Assembly (NCBI GenBank): GCA_903823665.1
Contig: CAIJTR010000142.1
Coordinates: 1-47,881 of the forward strand
Reading direction: 5' to 3'
DNA from: an uncultured Rhodospirillales bacterium
GTDB taxonomy: Bacteria; Pseudomonadota; Alphaproteobacteria; Acetobacterales; Acetobacteraceae
DNA: 47,881 nucleotides
The first letter of the stretch is position 1. Each line of letters begins with the position of its first letter. Position numbers and translations under genes: made by a program. Shown one piece after another: positions 25,895-33,311 of this stretch. The notes below the pieces were generated by a model. That model did no database searches. It was not told the DNA's origin and saw only the letters and a list, made by a program, of their open reading frames with translations.

Positions 25895-27400
25895 ATGTCC
25901 GACGCACCAAGTAATATCCCCGAATACACCGTGAGCGAAATTTCCGGTGCCGTGAAACGCACACTGGAGGGCGCATTCGGCCGCGTCCGTGTGCGTGGTG
26001 AGTTGACGGAGGTGAAGCGCTACCCCTCCGGCCACATCTACTTCTCGCTGAAGGATGAGGGCGGCAAACTTTCCGGCGTGGTCTGGAAATTCGCCGTCCC
26101 CAAGCTCGGCATGGTCCCGGAGAACGGGGTCGAGGTGATCGCCCAGGGCAAAGTCTCCAGCTACGGTGACCGCTCCAGCTATCAGCTCATCGTCGATAGG
26201 ATGGATTTTGCTGGAGCCGGGGCCCTCCTCGCCAAAATCGAGGCCCTTCGCCTGCGCCTTGCCGAGGAGGGCCTGTTTGACGCAGCCCGCAAACGCCCGC
26301 TCCCGGTGCTGCCGGTGGTGATCGGCATCGTCACCAGCCCACAAGGGGCCGTCATCCAAGACATCCGCACCACCATCCTCCGCCGCTTCCCCCGCGCGCT
26401 CCTGCTCTGGCCGGTGCCGGTGCAGGGTGAAGGCTCAGCCGAGAAGATCGCCGCCGCCATCAACGGCTTCTCCGCCATCCAGCCCGGCGGCCCAGTGCCA
26501 AGGCCGGACGTGATCATCGTCGCCCGCGGCGGCGGCTCGCTCGAAGACCTCATGGCATTCAACGACGAAGCGGTTATCCGTGCGGCGGCTGCCAGCACCA
26601 TCCCGCTGATCTCCGCCGTGGGCCACGAGACGGACACCACGCTGATCGACTTCGCCTCCGACCGCCGCGCCCCAACCCCCACCGCCGCCGCCGAAATGGC
26701 CATCCCCGCGCGGGCGGAACTGATGTCCGATCTCCTCCAAAAAGCAGCACGCCTCGAAGGCAGCCTAGGCCGCATCGCCCAGGAAAAGCGCCTCCGCCTG
26801 CAACGCGCCGAGCGCGGCCTGCCCGATCTGCCCTCCCTCGTCGGCACCGCCCGCCAGCGGCTCGATGACCGCTCCACCCGCCTCACCCTCGCCGTGCCAA
26901 ACCTCATCGCCGCCCGCCGGGCCGCACTCGCCCGCGCCGAACGAGGCCTGCCCGATCTCGCGAGCCTCATCGCCGCCTCCCGCCGCAGCCTCGCCGATCA
27001 AAGCGCACGCCTGCGCCTGGCTTTGCCAAACTTCGCCACCGCCCGCAGATCCGCCCTCTCCCTCTCCGCCGAACGCCTACGCGGAGCCATCCGCCACGCA
27101 ACCTCCAACCGAGCCGCCCTCGCCGCCCGCGTCCTGCCCCGCCTGACCGACGCCCCGGCCCGAGCCCTGCTCCGGGAAGCAACCGCAAAGCTCGAAGGTC
27201 TTGGCGCCCGACTGGAATCCGTCTCCCACAAGGCCGTCCAGGCCCGAGGCTACGCTTTGATATTCGATGCCTCGGGCAGTCCCCTCACCACCGCTGCCAT
27301 GGTCAAACCCGGCAGCGCGCTGCGCATCAGCTTCGCCGACGGCGACATCGGTGCCACCGCAAATGGCGGCAAACCAAGGCAGGCCCGCCTCGATCTCTAA
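25895..27400 (+). CDS. xseA: Exodeoxyribonuclease VII large subunit
   Basis: XseA with XseB degrades single-stranded DNA. The N-terminal OB domain (EYTVSEISGAVKRTLEG, then RVRGELTEVKRYPSGHIYFS) binds DNA. The catalytic domain has IGIVTSPQGAVIQDI, VIIVARGGGSLEDLMAFND and SAVGHETDTTLIDFASD RRAPTPTAAAE. The coiled-coil that follows contains two tandem 43-residue repeats. The C-terminus ends with the usual segment containing ARGYALIFD. ATG 25895 (MSDAPSN) matches family N-termini; an in-frame ATG at 25859 adds 12 residues and overlaps the purD start. Confidence 0.93.
   Translation: MSDAPSNIPEYTVSEISGAVKRTLEGAFGRVRVRGELTEVKRYPSGHIYFSLKDEGGKLSGVVWKFAVPKLGMVPENGVEVIAQGKVSSYGDRSSYQLIVDRMDFAGAGALLAKIEALRLRLAEEGLFDAARKRPLPVLPVVIGIVTSPQGAVIQDIRTTILRRFPRALLLWPVPVQGEGSAEKIAAAINGFSAIQPGGPVPRPDVIIVARGGGSLEDLMAFNDEAVIRAAAASTIPLISAVGHETDTTLIDFASDRRAPTPTAAAEMAIPARAELMSDLLQKAARLEGSLGRIAQEKRLRLQRAERGLPDLPSLVGTARQRLDDRSTRLTLAVPNLIAARRAALARAERGLPDLASLIAASRRSLADQSARLRLALPNFATARRSALSLSAERLRGAIRHATSNRAALAARVLPRLTDAPARALLREATAKLEGLGARLESVSHKAVQARGYALIFDASGSPLTTAAMVKPGSALRISFADGDIGATANGGKPRQARLDL
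26804..27061 (+). repeat. Two tandem 129-bp repeats inside xseA
   Basis: Units at 26804-26932 and 26933-27061 each encode 43 residues of the pattern RAERGLPDLxSL, ARxxLxDxSxRLxLAxPN, then AARRxAL. They form part of the XseA coiled-coil arm that binds XseB subunits. Exactly three heptads plus half of this repeat would not give 43, so the unit is not a simple heptad array. A recent in-frame duplication is likely. Confidence 0.8.
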
Positions 27401-27417
27401 CTGCAAAGCCTATTATA

Positions 27418-27431
27418 TTACGATATCGTAA
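27418..27431. promoter_or_regulatory. Perfect 14-bp palindrome TTACGATATCGTAA
   Basis: It lies in an AT-rich pocket just after xseA and overlaps the stop of the 27418-27903 frame. A related sequence occurs at 27970-27985. It may be a protein-binding site, but no regulator is identified. Confidence 0.35.
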
Positions 27432-27903
27432 CGAATAAGGCGCAATTCTCCCGCAGCCCCAAAAACGATTTTTCCGATTTTCCGAAAACCACAGCCGCGG
27501 CAACCGAACACCACGCAAGCGGGGCCACTGGCGCAACCATTCCCGGCCGATCCACAAACACCATGCGAATGGTCATCTCAAACCCGTCCGCCGGCGCATC
27601 GCGGCCCACACCGCCACCAACCCGCACCCGCAACACCTCAACCCGCTCCGAACCTCGCCGGATCGTCCAGGTTGTGACCTCCAGGCCCTGAAGCCGGAAA
27701 TCCCCACCCGCCAGCCGCATCAAAATGGCCGAAACCATCGCCCACGGCCTGCTCTCCGACCTTGGAATGCCGTGGCTGAGCAACAACTCCACCACCCAAA
27801 GCAGCGCCGCCCAGCCAGCAACGGCCCCAGTCAAGGCTCCGCCACCGGCAGCCTGTGCTACAATCGGGCTCGAAAAACGGGTGGAAGCACTACGCGAGAT
27901 CAT
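27418..27903 (-). CDS. Hypothetical protein with an N-terminal hydrophobic segment
   Basis: I do not recognise this 161-residue frame. It has a hydrophobic stretch (GAVAGWAALLWVVELLLS) near residue 25-45 that could be a membrane anchor or signal, then a beta-rich middle (LEVTTWTIRRGSERVEVLRV) and a second hydrophobic stretch (VAPLAWCSVAAAVVF). Third-position GC is high on this strand, as in real genes of this genome. No good ribosome-binding site precedes ATG 27903, so a downstream start is possible. It is convergent with xseA. Confidence 0.4.
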   Translation of the reverse strand: MISRSASTRFSSPIVAQAAGGGALTGAVAGWAALLWVVELLLSHGIPRSESRPWAMVSAILMRLAGGDFRLQGLEVTTWTIRRGSERVEVLRVRVGGGVGRDAPADGFEMTIRMVFVDRPGMVAPVAPLAWCSVAAAVVFGKSEKSFLGLRENCALFVTIS

Positions 27904-28319
27904 CCGCTATTGTACAGCACGCACCGTGGCTGCTCTCAAGCGTCAATTCACGTGTCACGCATTATTAGCGTAACGATATTGTCACATTCACAATTAACAG
28001 AAGTATTATGATCAATAATACCTTCGCACTAAGATTCGACAAAAGAACAAGCCGGGCAAAGCGCTCTCACCAAGTTGGACCATAGATTCCGCCCCCCTGC
28101 ACGCGCATACAAACCCAATTCGTTGCACTTCTCCGTTTTCGTTGACAGGTACCAGCCAATCTGCATCACTGATCGTGCAATCGAGTGTCTGGCTAGACTT
28201 GCTGTGTCGTCCCGAGCGTCGTGTGAACTCCGGCGGGTGGCTTCAAGAACTCCAACAACCCGGTTGACGAATCCCTTGGCACGCAGCCTCGGGCCCACGT
28301 GAACAGAGAGAAGACAGCG
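27904..28319. other. Intergenic region and probable long 5' UTR of the cold-shock gene
   Basis: These 416 bp are AT-richer than the surroundings and hold no convincing gene. A TTGACA hexamer at 28142-28147 could be a -35, although no good -10 follows at standard distance. Cold-shock genes often have long structured leaders, and the stretch before ATG 28320 may be one. An imperfect palindrome lies at 27970-27985. Confidence 0.4.
27970..27985. promoter_or_regulatory. Imperfect palindrome GTAACGATATTGTCAC
   Basis: Symmetric as GTrACrATATyGTyAC and similar to the perfect palindrome at 27418 (shared ACGATAT core). It lies upstream of both the 27903 frame and the cold-shock gene. It could be an operator, but no cognate regulator is known. 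Confidence 0.3.
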
Positions 28320-28523
28320 ATGGCGACCGGTACAGTTAAGTGGTTCAACACAACGAAGGGCTTTGGCTTCATCATGCCGTCTGACGGCGGCAAGGACGTG
28401 TTCGTCCACATCACCGCCGTCCAGGCTGCTGGCATGCGCGGTCTCGATGAAGGCCAGAAGATCAACTACGAAGTGGCGATGGAACGCGGCAAGGCAGCCG
28501 CCACCAACCTCAAGCCGGCCTAA
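28320..28523 (+). CDS. Cold-shock protein (CspA family)
   Basis: The 67-residue protein is a single cold-shock domain: ATGTVKWFNTTKGFGFIMP includes the RNP1 motif KGFGFI, and KDVFVHITAV is RNP2. It binds single-stranded RNA and DNA and acts as an RNA chaperone in the cytoplasm. The ATG at 28320 has a GAGAGAAG site upstream; an in-frame ATG at 28299 would add seven residues outside the fold. The LysE gene follows after 21 nt in the same direction. Confidence 0.93.
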   Translation: MATGTVKWFNTTKGFGFIMPSDGGKDVFVHITAVQAAGMRGLDEGQKINYEVAMERGKAAATNLKPA

Positions 28524-28544
28524 TATCGACGCAGCTTACGCTTG

Positions 28545-29156
28545 ATGCCCGGCTCGGTCTTTCTCGCCGGCATCATTCTCGGCCTTTCCATCGCGGCCCC
28601 TGTCGGCCCGATGGGATTGCTGTGCATCAACCAAACCATTCAACGCGGCCTGTTCGCCGGGCTCGCGATCGGTGCTGGCATTGCCACGGGTGATGCAGCC
28701 TATGGTGCCATCGCAGCCTTCGGGTTCACCGCCGTAACGTCATTGCTCATCGCCTACGCCCTGCCGCTGCGCCTGATCGGTGGCGCATTCCTGCTCTGGC
28801 TCGGCATCCAGTCCTTCCGCATGATCGGCCAACCGCGCATCGCCCGCAGCGCCGGAGAAGGCCGGGGTCTGGCCGCCAGCTACGCAATGGCCGTCGGCCT
28901 CACGCTCACCAACCCCGCCACCATCGTAAGCTTCATCGCAGCCTTCACCGCACTTGGTTTGGCAACACAGCAAGGCGGTGCCTTGGTGATGGTGGGTGGC
29001 GTGTTCCTCGGCTCCGCCGCATGGTGGGTCATCCTGTGCAGCTTCGTGGCGCTCGGCAGTCGAGCCGTCACCCCCGCGCTGATGCGATGGATCGACATCC
29101 TCTCGGCGGCGTTTCTCACCGGCTTCGGCCTCGCGGCATTGTTAGGGCTGCTCTGA
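28545..29156 (+). CDS. LysE family amino-acid exporter
   Basis: The 203-residue inner-membrane protein is LysE/RhtB-like, with about six hydrophobic segments. The N-terminus (LAGIILGLSIAAPVGPMGLL) contains the family's APVGP motif, and GLTLTNPATIVSFIAAF carries the conserved NP(A/K) motif of helix 4. Members export lysine, threonine, homoserine or related compounds; the substrate here cannot be assigned. ATG 28545 is preferred over TTG 28542. Confidence 0.9.
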   Translation: MPGSVFLAGIILGLSIAAPVGPMGLLCINQTIQRGLFAGLAIGAGIATGDAAYGAIAAFGFTAVTSLLIAYALPLRLIGGAFLLWLGIQSFRMIGQPRIARSAGEGRGLAASYAMAVGLTLTNPATIVSFIAAFTALGLATQQGGALVMVGGVFLGSAAWWVILCSFVALGSRAVTPALMRWIDILSAAFLTGFGLAALLGLL

Positions 29157-29225
29157 CGGCTTCCCTTTGCAGCACTCCTGGCACCGGTGTATGTCGCAGA
29201 CCCATAAGCATAACAGGAGGGCCGC

Positions 29226-29678
29226 ATGGGCCTGCATTTCGACGACCTTTTCGTCGGCCAAACCTTCTCCGCCGGTCCCGTCACCATGGAACGCGACCGC
29301 ATCATTTCATTTGCTCGTGAATTCGACCCACAGCCCATGCATCTCAGCGAGGAACAAGCCGAAGCCAGCATCTCCGGCAAACTCATCGCCAGCGGCTGGC
29401 ACACGGCCTCCGTCACCATGCGGCTGCTTGTGGATGGGGCCAGCCCCAAGCTCGCCGGCGGTTCAGTGGGTGCCGGCATCGAGGGCATCACCTGGCCGGT
29501 GCCAGTGGTTCCGGGCGACGTGCTCAGCGCCACCAGCGAAATCATCGAACTGCGCGAAAGCCGCAGCAGGCCGGGGCGCGGGCTGATGAAGCTGAAAACC
29601 ACCACCACCCGCGCCGACGGGACCATTGTTCAAACCATCACCGCCGTCATCATGGTGCCGAAGCGACCACTCATCTGA
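29226..29678 (+). CDS. MaoC-like (R)-enoyl-CoA hydratase / dehydratase
   Basis: The 150-residue protein is a single hot-dog domain: FDDLFVGQTFSAGPVTM, then the catalytic segment FAREFDPQPMHLSEEQA with the Asp and His of the MaoC hydratase dyad, and SGKLIASGWHTASVTMRLL. It hydrates enoyl-CoA thioesters or related compounds. Its ATG has an AGGAGGG site seven nt upstream, one of the strongest in the window. No fatty-acid genes neighbour it, so the pathway is unknown. Confidence 0.88.
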   Translation: MGLHFDDLFVGQTFSAGPVTMERDRIISFAREFDPQPMHLSEEQAEASISGKLIASGWHTASVTMRLLVDGASPKLAGGSVGAGIEGITWPVPVVPGDVLSATSEIIELRESRSRPGRGLMKLKTTTTRADGTIVQTITAVIMVPKRPLI

Positions 29679-29696
29679 ACGCGGGCCGCTTAACGA

Positions 29697-31304
29697 TCAC
29701 CCCCGCGAGAAGTTCCGCCCGCGGAAATCCATCACGAAGGATTTCGCGGGCTTCCACTGCGTGTCCCGCCGCGCCGCCGTAAAATTCGCCGTCTCGTGCA
29801 AAATCATCAGCGCGGGATCATCCCGCTCCAAAATCTGCAACAGCCGTAGCTGCGCGCGGAACCGCTCCTCCGGCACAATGGAACTCTGCAGCACTTCCAC
29901 GTGTTTTTGTGCCTCTGCGTTGGTCCAGAACCCACCAACATCAAAATCGCCATGCGCGCCGAACGTGTTCGGCACGTATGAGACCGGATCGTTGAAGAAC
30001 GAGCTCACCGAATTATCCACCAGCGCCCGCGGCTCGTTGCGCGTCAGCACGGCCGCCCAACTGTCCTTGATCAGCAACTGAACGTTGATGCCCACGGCCT
30101 TCCACATCTCCACCATCACCTGCGCGGTGGCAACCTGATTGGTGTAGTAATTGTTGACCAGCTTGTAGGGGATCACCTCCCCCTTATAGCCCGCCTCGGC
30201 CAGCAGCTTCTTCGCCCCCTCAGGGTCATACGGCGGTGCCCCCCACTCCTGCGCATACATCGGCCCGAAGAACTCAAACTGCAGCCCCTTCGGCACCCGC
30301 GAACGCCCACCCCAAATGCTGTCCACAATCGCCTGCCGGTCAATCGCGATCGACAAAGCGCGCCGCACCCGCACGTCCTTCAACGCCGGGAAATTCGTGT
30401 CGAAATTCAAAATGCGAATATTGGTGATCAACCCGCCACGGACATCAAACCGCTTATCGCCCTCAACGGTGGAAATCTGATCCGGCGTGATATCGCAGGC
30501 AAAATCGAACTCACCAGATTTCAACCCATTGATCCGGCTCGCCAATTCCGGCACCTCAGCAAACCGCAGTGTCTTGATCGGGGGGCGGCCACCCCAATAC
30601 TCGTCAAACGATTCCAAGGTCAGCATCTGCTCGGCCTTGTATTCCGCCACCCGGTAAGGCCCGGTGCCGACCGGAGCGCGCCAGAAGTCAAACCAGCTAT
30701 TGGCCGCCTTCGCCGCACGGGCATTCACAATCGCCCCGGTGCGCATCGAAATCCGGCCTTCCAGCGTCAAATCCGGCACCGAATTGACGAAGCGCAGCGT
30801 GTGCGCGTCGATGATCTCAATCTTCTCCAGCGCCGGATAAGCAGCCTTCGCCCCCGTCCGCACCTTCGGCGGAGCCCACCTCGGATCCCGCTTGTCCGAA
30901 GCTGCGACTGCACGCTCCGCCGCATCACCAAACAGCCGCTCGCCGAACGTATAGGCCACATCTTCAGCAGTCAGCGCATCACCGTTGTGGAACTTCACCC
31001 CTGGCCGCAGCTTGAACTCCAGCGTGCGCCCATCAATCCGCTTCCATTCCGTGGCAAGCCCCGGCCGCAGCGACAAATCGCCAGTCCAGTCAGTGTCGAT
31101 CAGCATTTCCTTATACAGATTGAAATGCCGAGTCCCCACGTTGGACGCCTCGTTGATAATGTCGAGCGTGTTGGAGGTCGCAATCCGCTGCACCGCCACC
31201 GTCACCACCGGGCGGCTATCCGCCTGCGCGCGAGAGATCGAAGGCGTTGCAAGTGTCGCAATGGCGGCGGTCGTCAGCGCCTGGCGCCGGGTGATTCTGG
31301 TCAT
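29697..31304 (-). CDS. Orphan ABC transporter substrate-binding protein (SBP_bac_5)
   Basis: The 535-residue protein has a Tat-like signal (MTRITRRQALTTAAIAT, cut near SRAQA) and family-5 binding-protein features: LRPGVKFHNGDALTAEDVAY and VRRALSIAIDRQAIVDSIWGG. It should bind peptides or similar ligands in the periplasm. No permease or ATPase genes accompany it, so it must use a transporter encoded elsewhere or the one at 9-15 kb. ATG 31304 is chosen for the signal sequence, with AGGGAGGGACC upstream. It is divergent from the DUF6489 gene. Confidence 0.88.
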   Translation of the reverse strand: MTRITRRQALTTAAIATLATPSISRAQADSRPVVTVAVQRIATSNTLDIINEASNVGTRHFNLYKEMLIDTDWTGDLSLRPGLATEWKRIDGRTLEFKLRPGVKFHNGDALTAEDVAYTFGERLFGDAAERAVAASDKRDPRWAPPKVRTGAKAAYPALEKIEIIDAHTLRFVNSVPDLTLEGRISMRTGAIVNARAAKAANSWFDFWRAPVGTGPYRVAEYKAEQMLTLESFDEYWGGRPPIKTLRFAEVPELASRINGLKSGEFDFACDITPDQISTVEGDKRFDVRGGLITNIRILNFDTNFPALKDVRVRRALSIAIDRQAIVDSIWGGRSRVPKGLQFEFFGPMYAQEWGAPPYDPEGAKKLLAEAGYKGEVIPYKLVNNYYTNQVATAQVMVEMWKAVGINVQLLIKDSWAAVLTRNEPRALVDNSVSSFFNDPVSYVPNTFGAHGDFDVGGFWTNAEAQKHVEVLQSSIVPEERFRAQLRLLQILERDDPALMILHETANFTAARRDTQWKPAKSFVMDFRGRNFSRG

Positions 31305-31435
31305 TGATAGGTCCCTCCCTACGTCCCGCAATACCAATGCTGAATGGCAAGTGTTGGATCATGCCCGCGACATTTTCGTGACACCTCGCTCTCGTGCTAA
31401 CCTTTCGTCCGACATCGCCAAGGAAGCCGCCCATC

Positions 31436-31684
31436 ATGAAGGTCAACATCGAGATCGACTGCACGCCCGAGGAGGCGCGTCGCTTCATGGGCCTGCCGGA
31501 CGTCCAGCCGATGCAGGTCGCGGTCCTGGCCAAAATGGAGCAGCAAATGCTTGACGGCATCGAAGCGCTGTCACCGGACGCGGTGCTGAAAACCTGGCTC
31601 GGCATGGCCCCAATGGGAGCAGAACAGATGCGCGAGGCCTTCATGGGCATGATGAAAGTGGGCTTCCCCACCACCAAAACCTGA
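31436..31684 (+). CDS. DUF6489 family protein
   Basis: The 82-residue protein begins MKVNIEIDCTPEEARRFMGL, which is the recognisable opening of DUF6489, a small alphaproteobacterial family of unknown function. The rest is a Met-rich helical stretch (GMAPMGAEQMREAFMGMM) that may bury in a hydrophobic partner. The frame opens at 31394, but ATG 31436 gives the family start. The membrane protein at 31719 follows in the same direction, 34 bp away. Confidence 0.85.
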   Translation: MKVNIEIDCTPEEARRFMGLPDVQPMQVAVLAKMEQQMLDGIEALSPDAVLKTWLGMAPMGAEQMREAFMGMMKVGFPTTKT

Positions 31685-31718
31685 CCCGTCCGACGCAGTC
31701 ACTCGGCTCGCGCAAGCC

Positions 31719-33311
31719 ATGAAAATCACAGCGGCGCTGTCAGCGGCAGCCACCCGCCGGCCCCTGCTCACGCTCTGGGGTGCCTCCCTCGCCGTGCTCT
31801 GGTTCTATGCCGTCCGCTCTGGCCAAGACGTGAACTGGGACCAGCGCAACTACCACCTCATCCTGCCGCATCTTCTGCTGAACGGCGGATTATGGCAGAG
31901 CGTGGCCCCATCCGGCACGCAATCCTACTTCAACCCGCTGGCACTGTTCCCGGCCTATCTCGCGGTCACGCACCTGCCACCATTGGTCGCCACCCTCGTC
32001 ATTGCCAGCCTGCAAGCCACCGCGTTCGTCATCGCCGGGCTGATCTGCCGCACGCTCGCACGCGACACCTCAATCCTGCTCACAGCACTGGGCGCATTGC
32101 TCTGCCTGCTCAGCCCAATGGCGCTGTCAGAAGCAGGCACCACCTACCCAGACGTTACCACCGCCATTCCCGCCCTTATCGCCTACCTCCTGCTGCTGCG
32201 CCGGGATCAAACCGGCCTCGGTTGGCGATGCTGCGCGATGGCGGGCCTCCTGCTCGGCCTCGCCGCCGGGTTGAAACTCACCAACCTCATCTACGTCTTC
32301 GGCGTCCCCGGCTTCTTCATCTGCGGAACCCAAAAGCTGCGCCACAGGCTCGCCGGGCTCATCCTCGCCGCCCTCACCACCATCGCAGGCTTCCTGCTCA
32401 TCGCGGGATGGTGGCATTGGCAGGTCTGGAACGCCTTCGCCAACCCGGTCTTCCCCTACGCCAACAACATCTTTCACTCGCCGGACTATCCCGCCGCCGC
32501 GTTGGTCGATCAGCGCTTCCTGCCGAAATCCGGCTGGGCGATCTGGCGCACGCCCGTGTATTGGCTCACCGGCGGCAGTCCCACGCCCGGCCTCGGATCG
32601 CCCTCCAGCGAGACCAACCCGAAAGACGCGCGCTTCCTGGCCGCCGTGCTCGGCATCACCGCCCTGCTCACCGCCTGCGCTCTCCGCCCGGCGCTCCGAA
32701 AGCGCTGCCTTGTCACGCCCGCCTGCGGACTGATCCTGGCATGGAGCAGCGTCTACCTCATCTGGCTCTTTATCTTCGGCATCCACCGCTACATGGTCGG
32801 AATCGAACTCCTCACCGGCGCGGTCTTGCTAACCCTCTGCCAGCAACTCCCGCGCCAATGGCCAATGCGCGCCATGCTCGCCCTCTGCGCCGCAAGCCTC
32901 ATCGTCCTGCACGTCGCAAACTGGGAGCGTCGGCCCTTCGCGGCCCACTGGCTCACCATCGCCCCCGAGAAACTGAGCCTCCCCGGCCGTCCACTGATCT
33001 TCATCGGCGACGTCCCCATCGCCGTCGCAGCCCTAAGCCTGCCGGACAACGCGCTCTATGTCGGCCTCACCTCAGAGTTCGACTTCGCCCCCACGCAGAA
33101 CACCGCCCTCACCCGGCAAATGCGCCTGCTGCTCAGCAAGTCCGAGGACCGCACGTCCTATTTGCTCACGATCAAGGGCAGCACCAGTGACGCCCCACTC
33201 CGCCTCGCAGGCTTCGGCCTGCAACAGCAGGGGGAGTGCAATGAATTCACTCTCAACGCCACCAAGCTCCAGCTCTGCCCACTCATCCCGGCGTCGCCAA
33301 AAACGCCCTGA
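31719..33311 (+). CDS. Polytopic membrane protein, probable GT-C glycosyltransferase
   Basis: The 530-residue protein has about ten hydrophobic segments. Between the first two, the acidic periplasmic loop SGQDVNWDQRNYHLILPHLL resembles the catalytic Asp loop of GT-C enzymes that use polyprenyl-phosphate sugars. The C-terminal ~110 residues are soluble. The acceptor is unknown. It was not placed in a specific family from the residues alone, so a general membrane protein remains possible. It overlaps the convergent helicase gene by 29 bp. Confidence 0.6.
   Translation: MKITAALSAAATRRPLLTLWGASLAVLWFYAVRSGQDVNWDQRNYHLILPHLLLNGGLWQSVAPSGTQSYFNPLALFPAYLAVTHLPPLVATLVIASLQATAFVIAGLICRTLARDTSILLTALGALLCLLSPMALSEAGTTYPDVTTAIPALIAYLLLLRRDQTGLGWRCCAMAGLLLGLAAGLKLTNLIYVFGVPGFFICGTQKLRHRLAGLILAALTTIAGFLLIAGWWHWQVWNAFANPVFPYANNIFHSPDYPAAALVDQRFLPKSGWAIWRTPVYWLTGGSPTPGLGSPSSETNPKDARFLAAVLGITALLTACALRPALRKRCLVTPACGLILAWSSVYLIWLFIFGIHRYMVGIELLTGAVLLTLCQQLPRQWPMRAMLALCAASLIVLHVANWERRPFAAHWLTIAPEKLSLPGRPLIFIGDVPIAVAALSLPDNALYVGLTSEFDFAPTQNTALTRQMRLLLSKSEDRTSYLLTIKGSTSDAPLRLAGFGLQQQGECNEFTLNATKLQLCPLIPASPKTP

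Noticed and set aside
31892-33190. 432-codon plus-strand frame inside the membrane-protein gene
   Set aside because: It is an alternative frame rich in Arg, His and Pro; the other frame has regular membrane segments.
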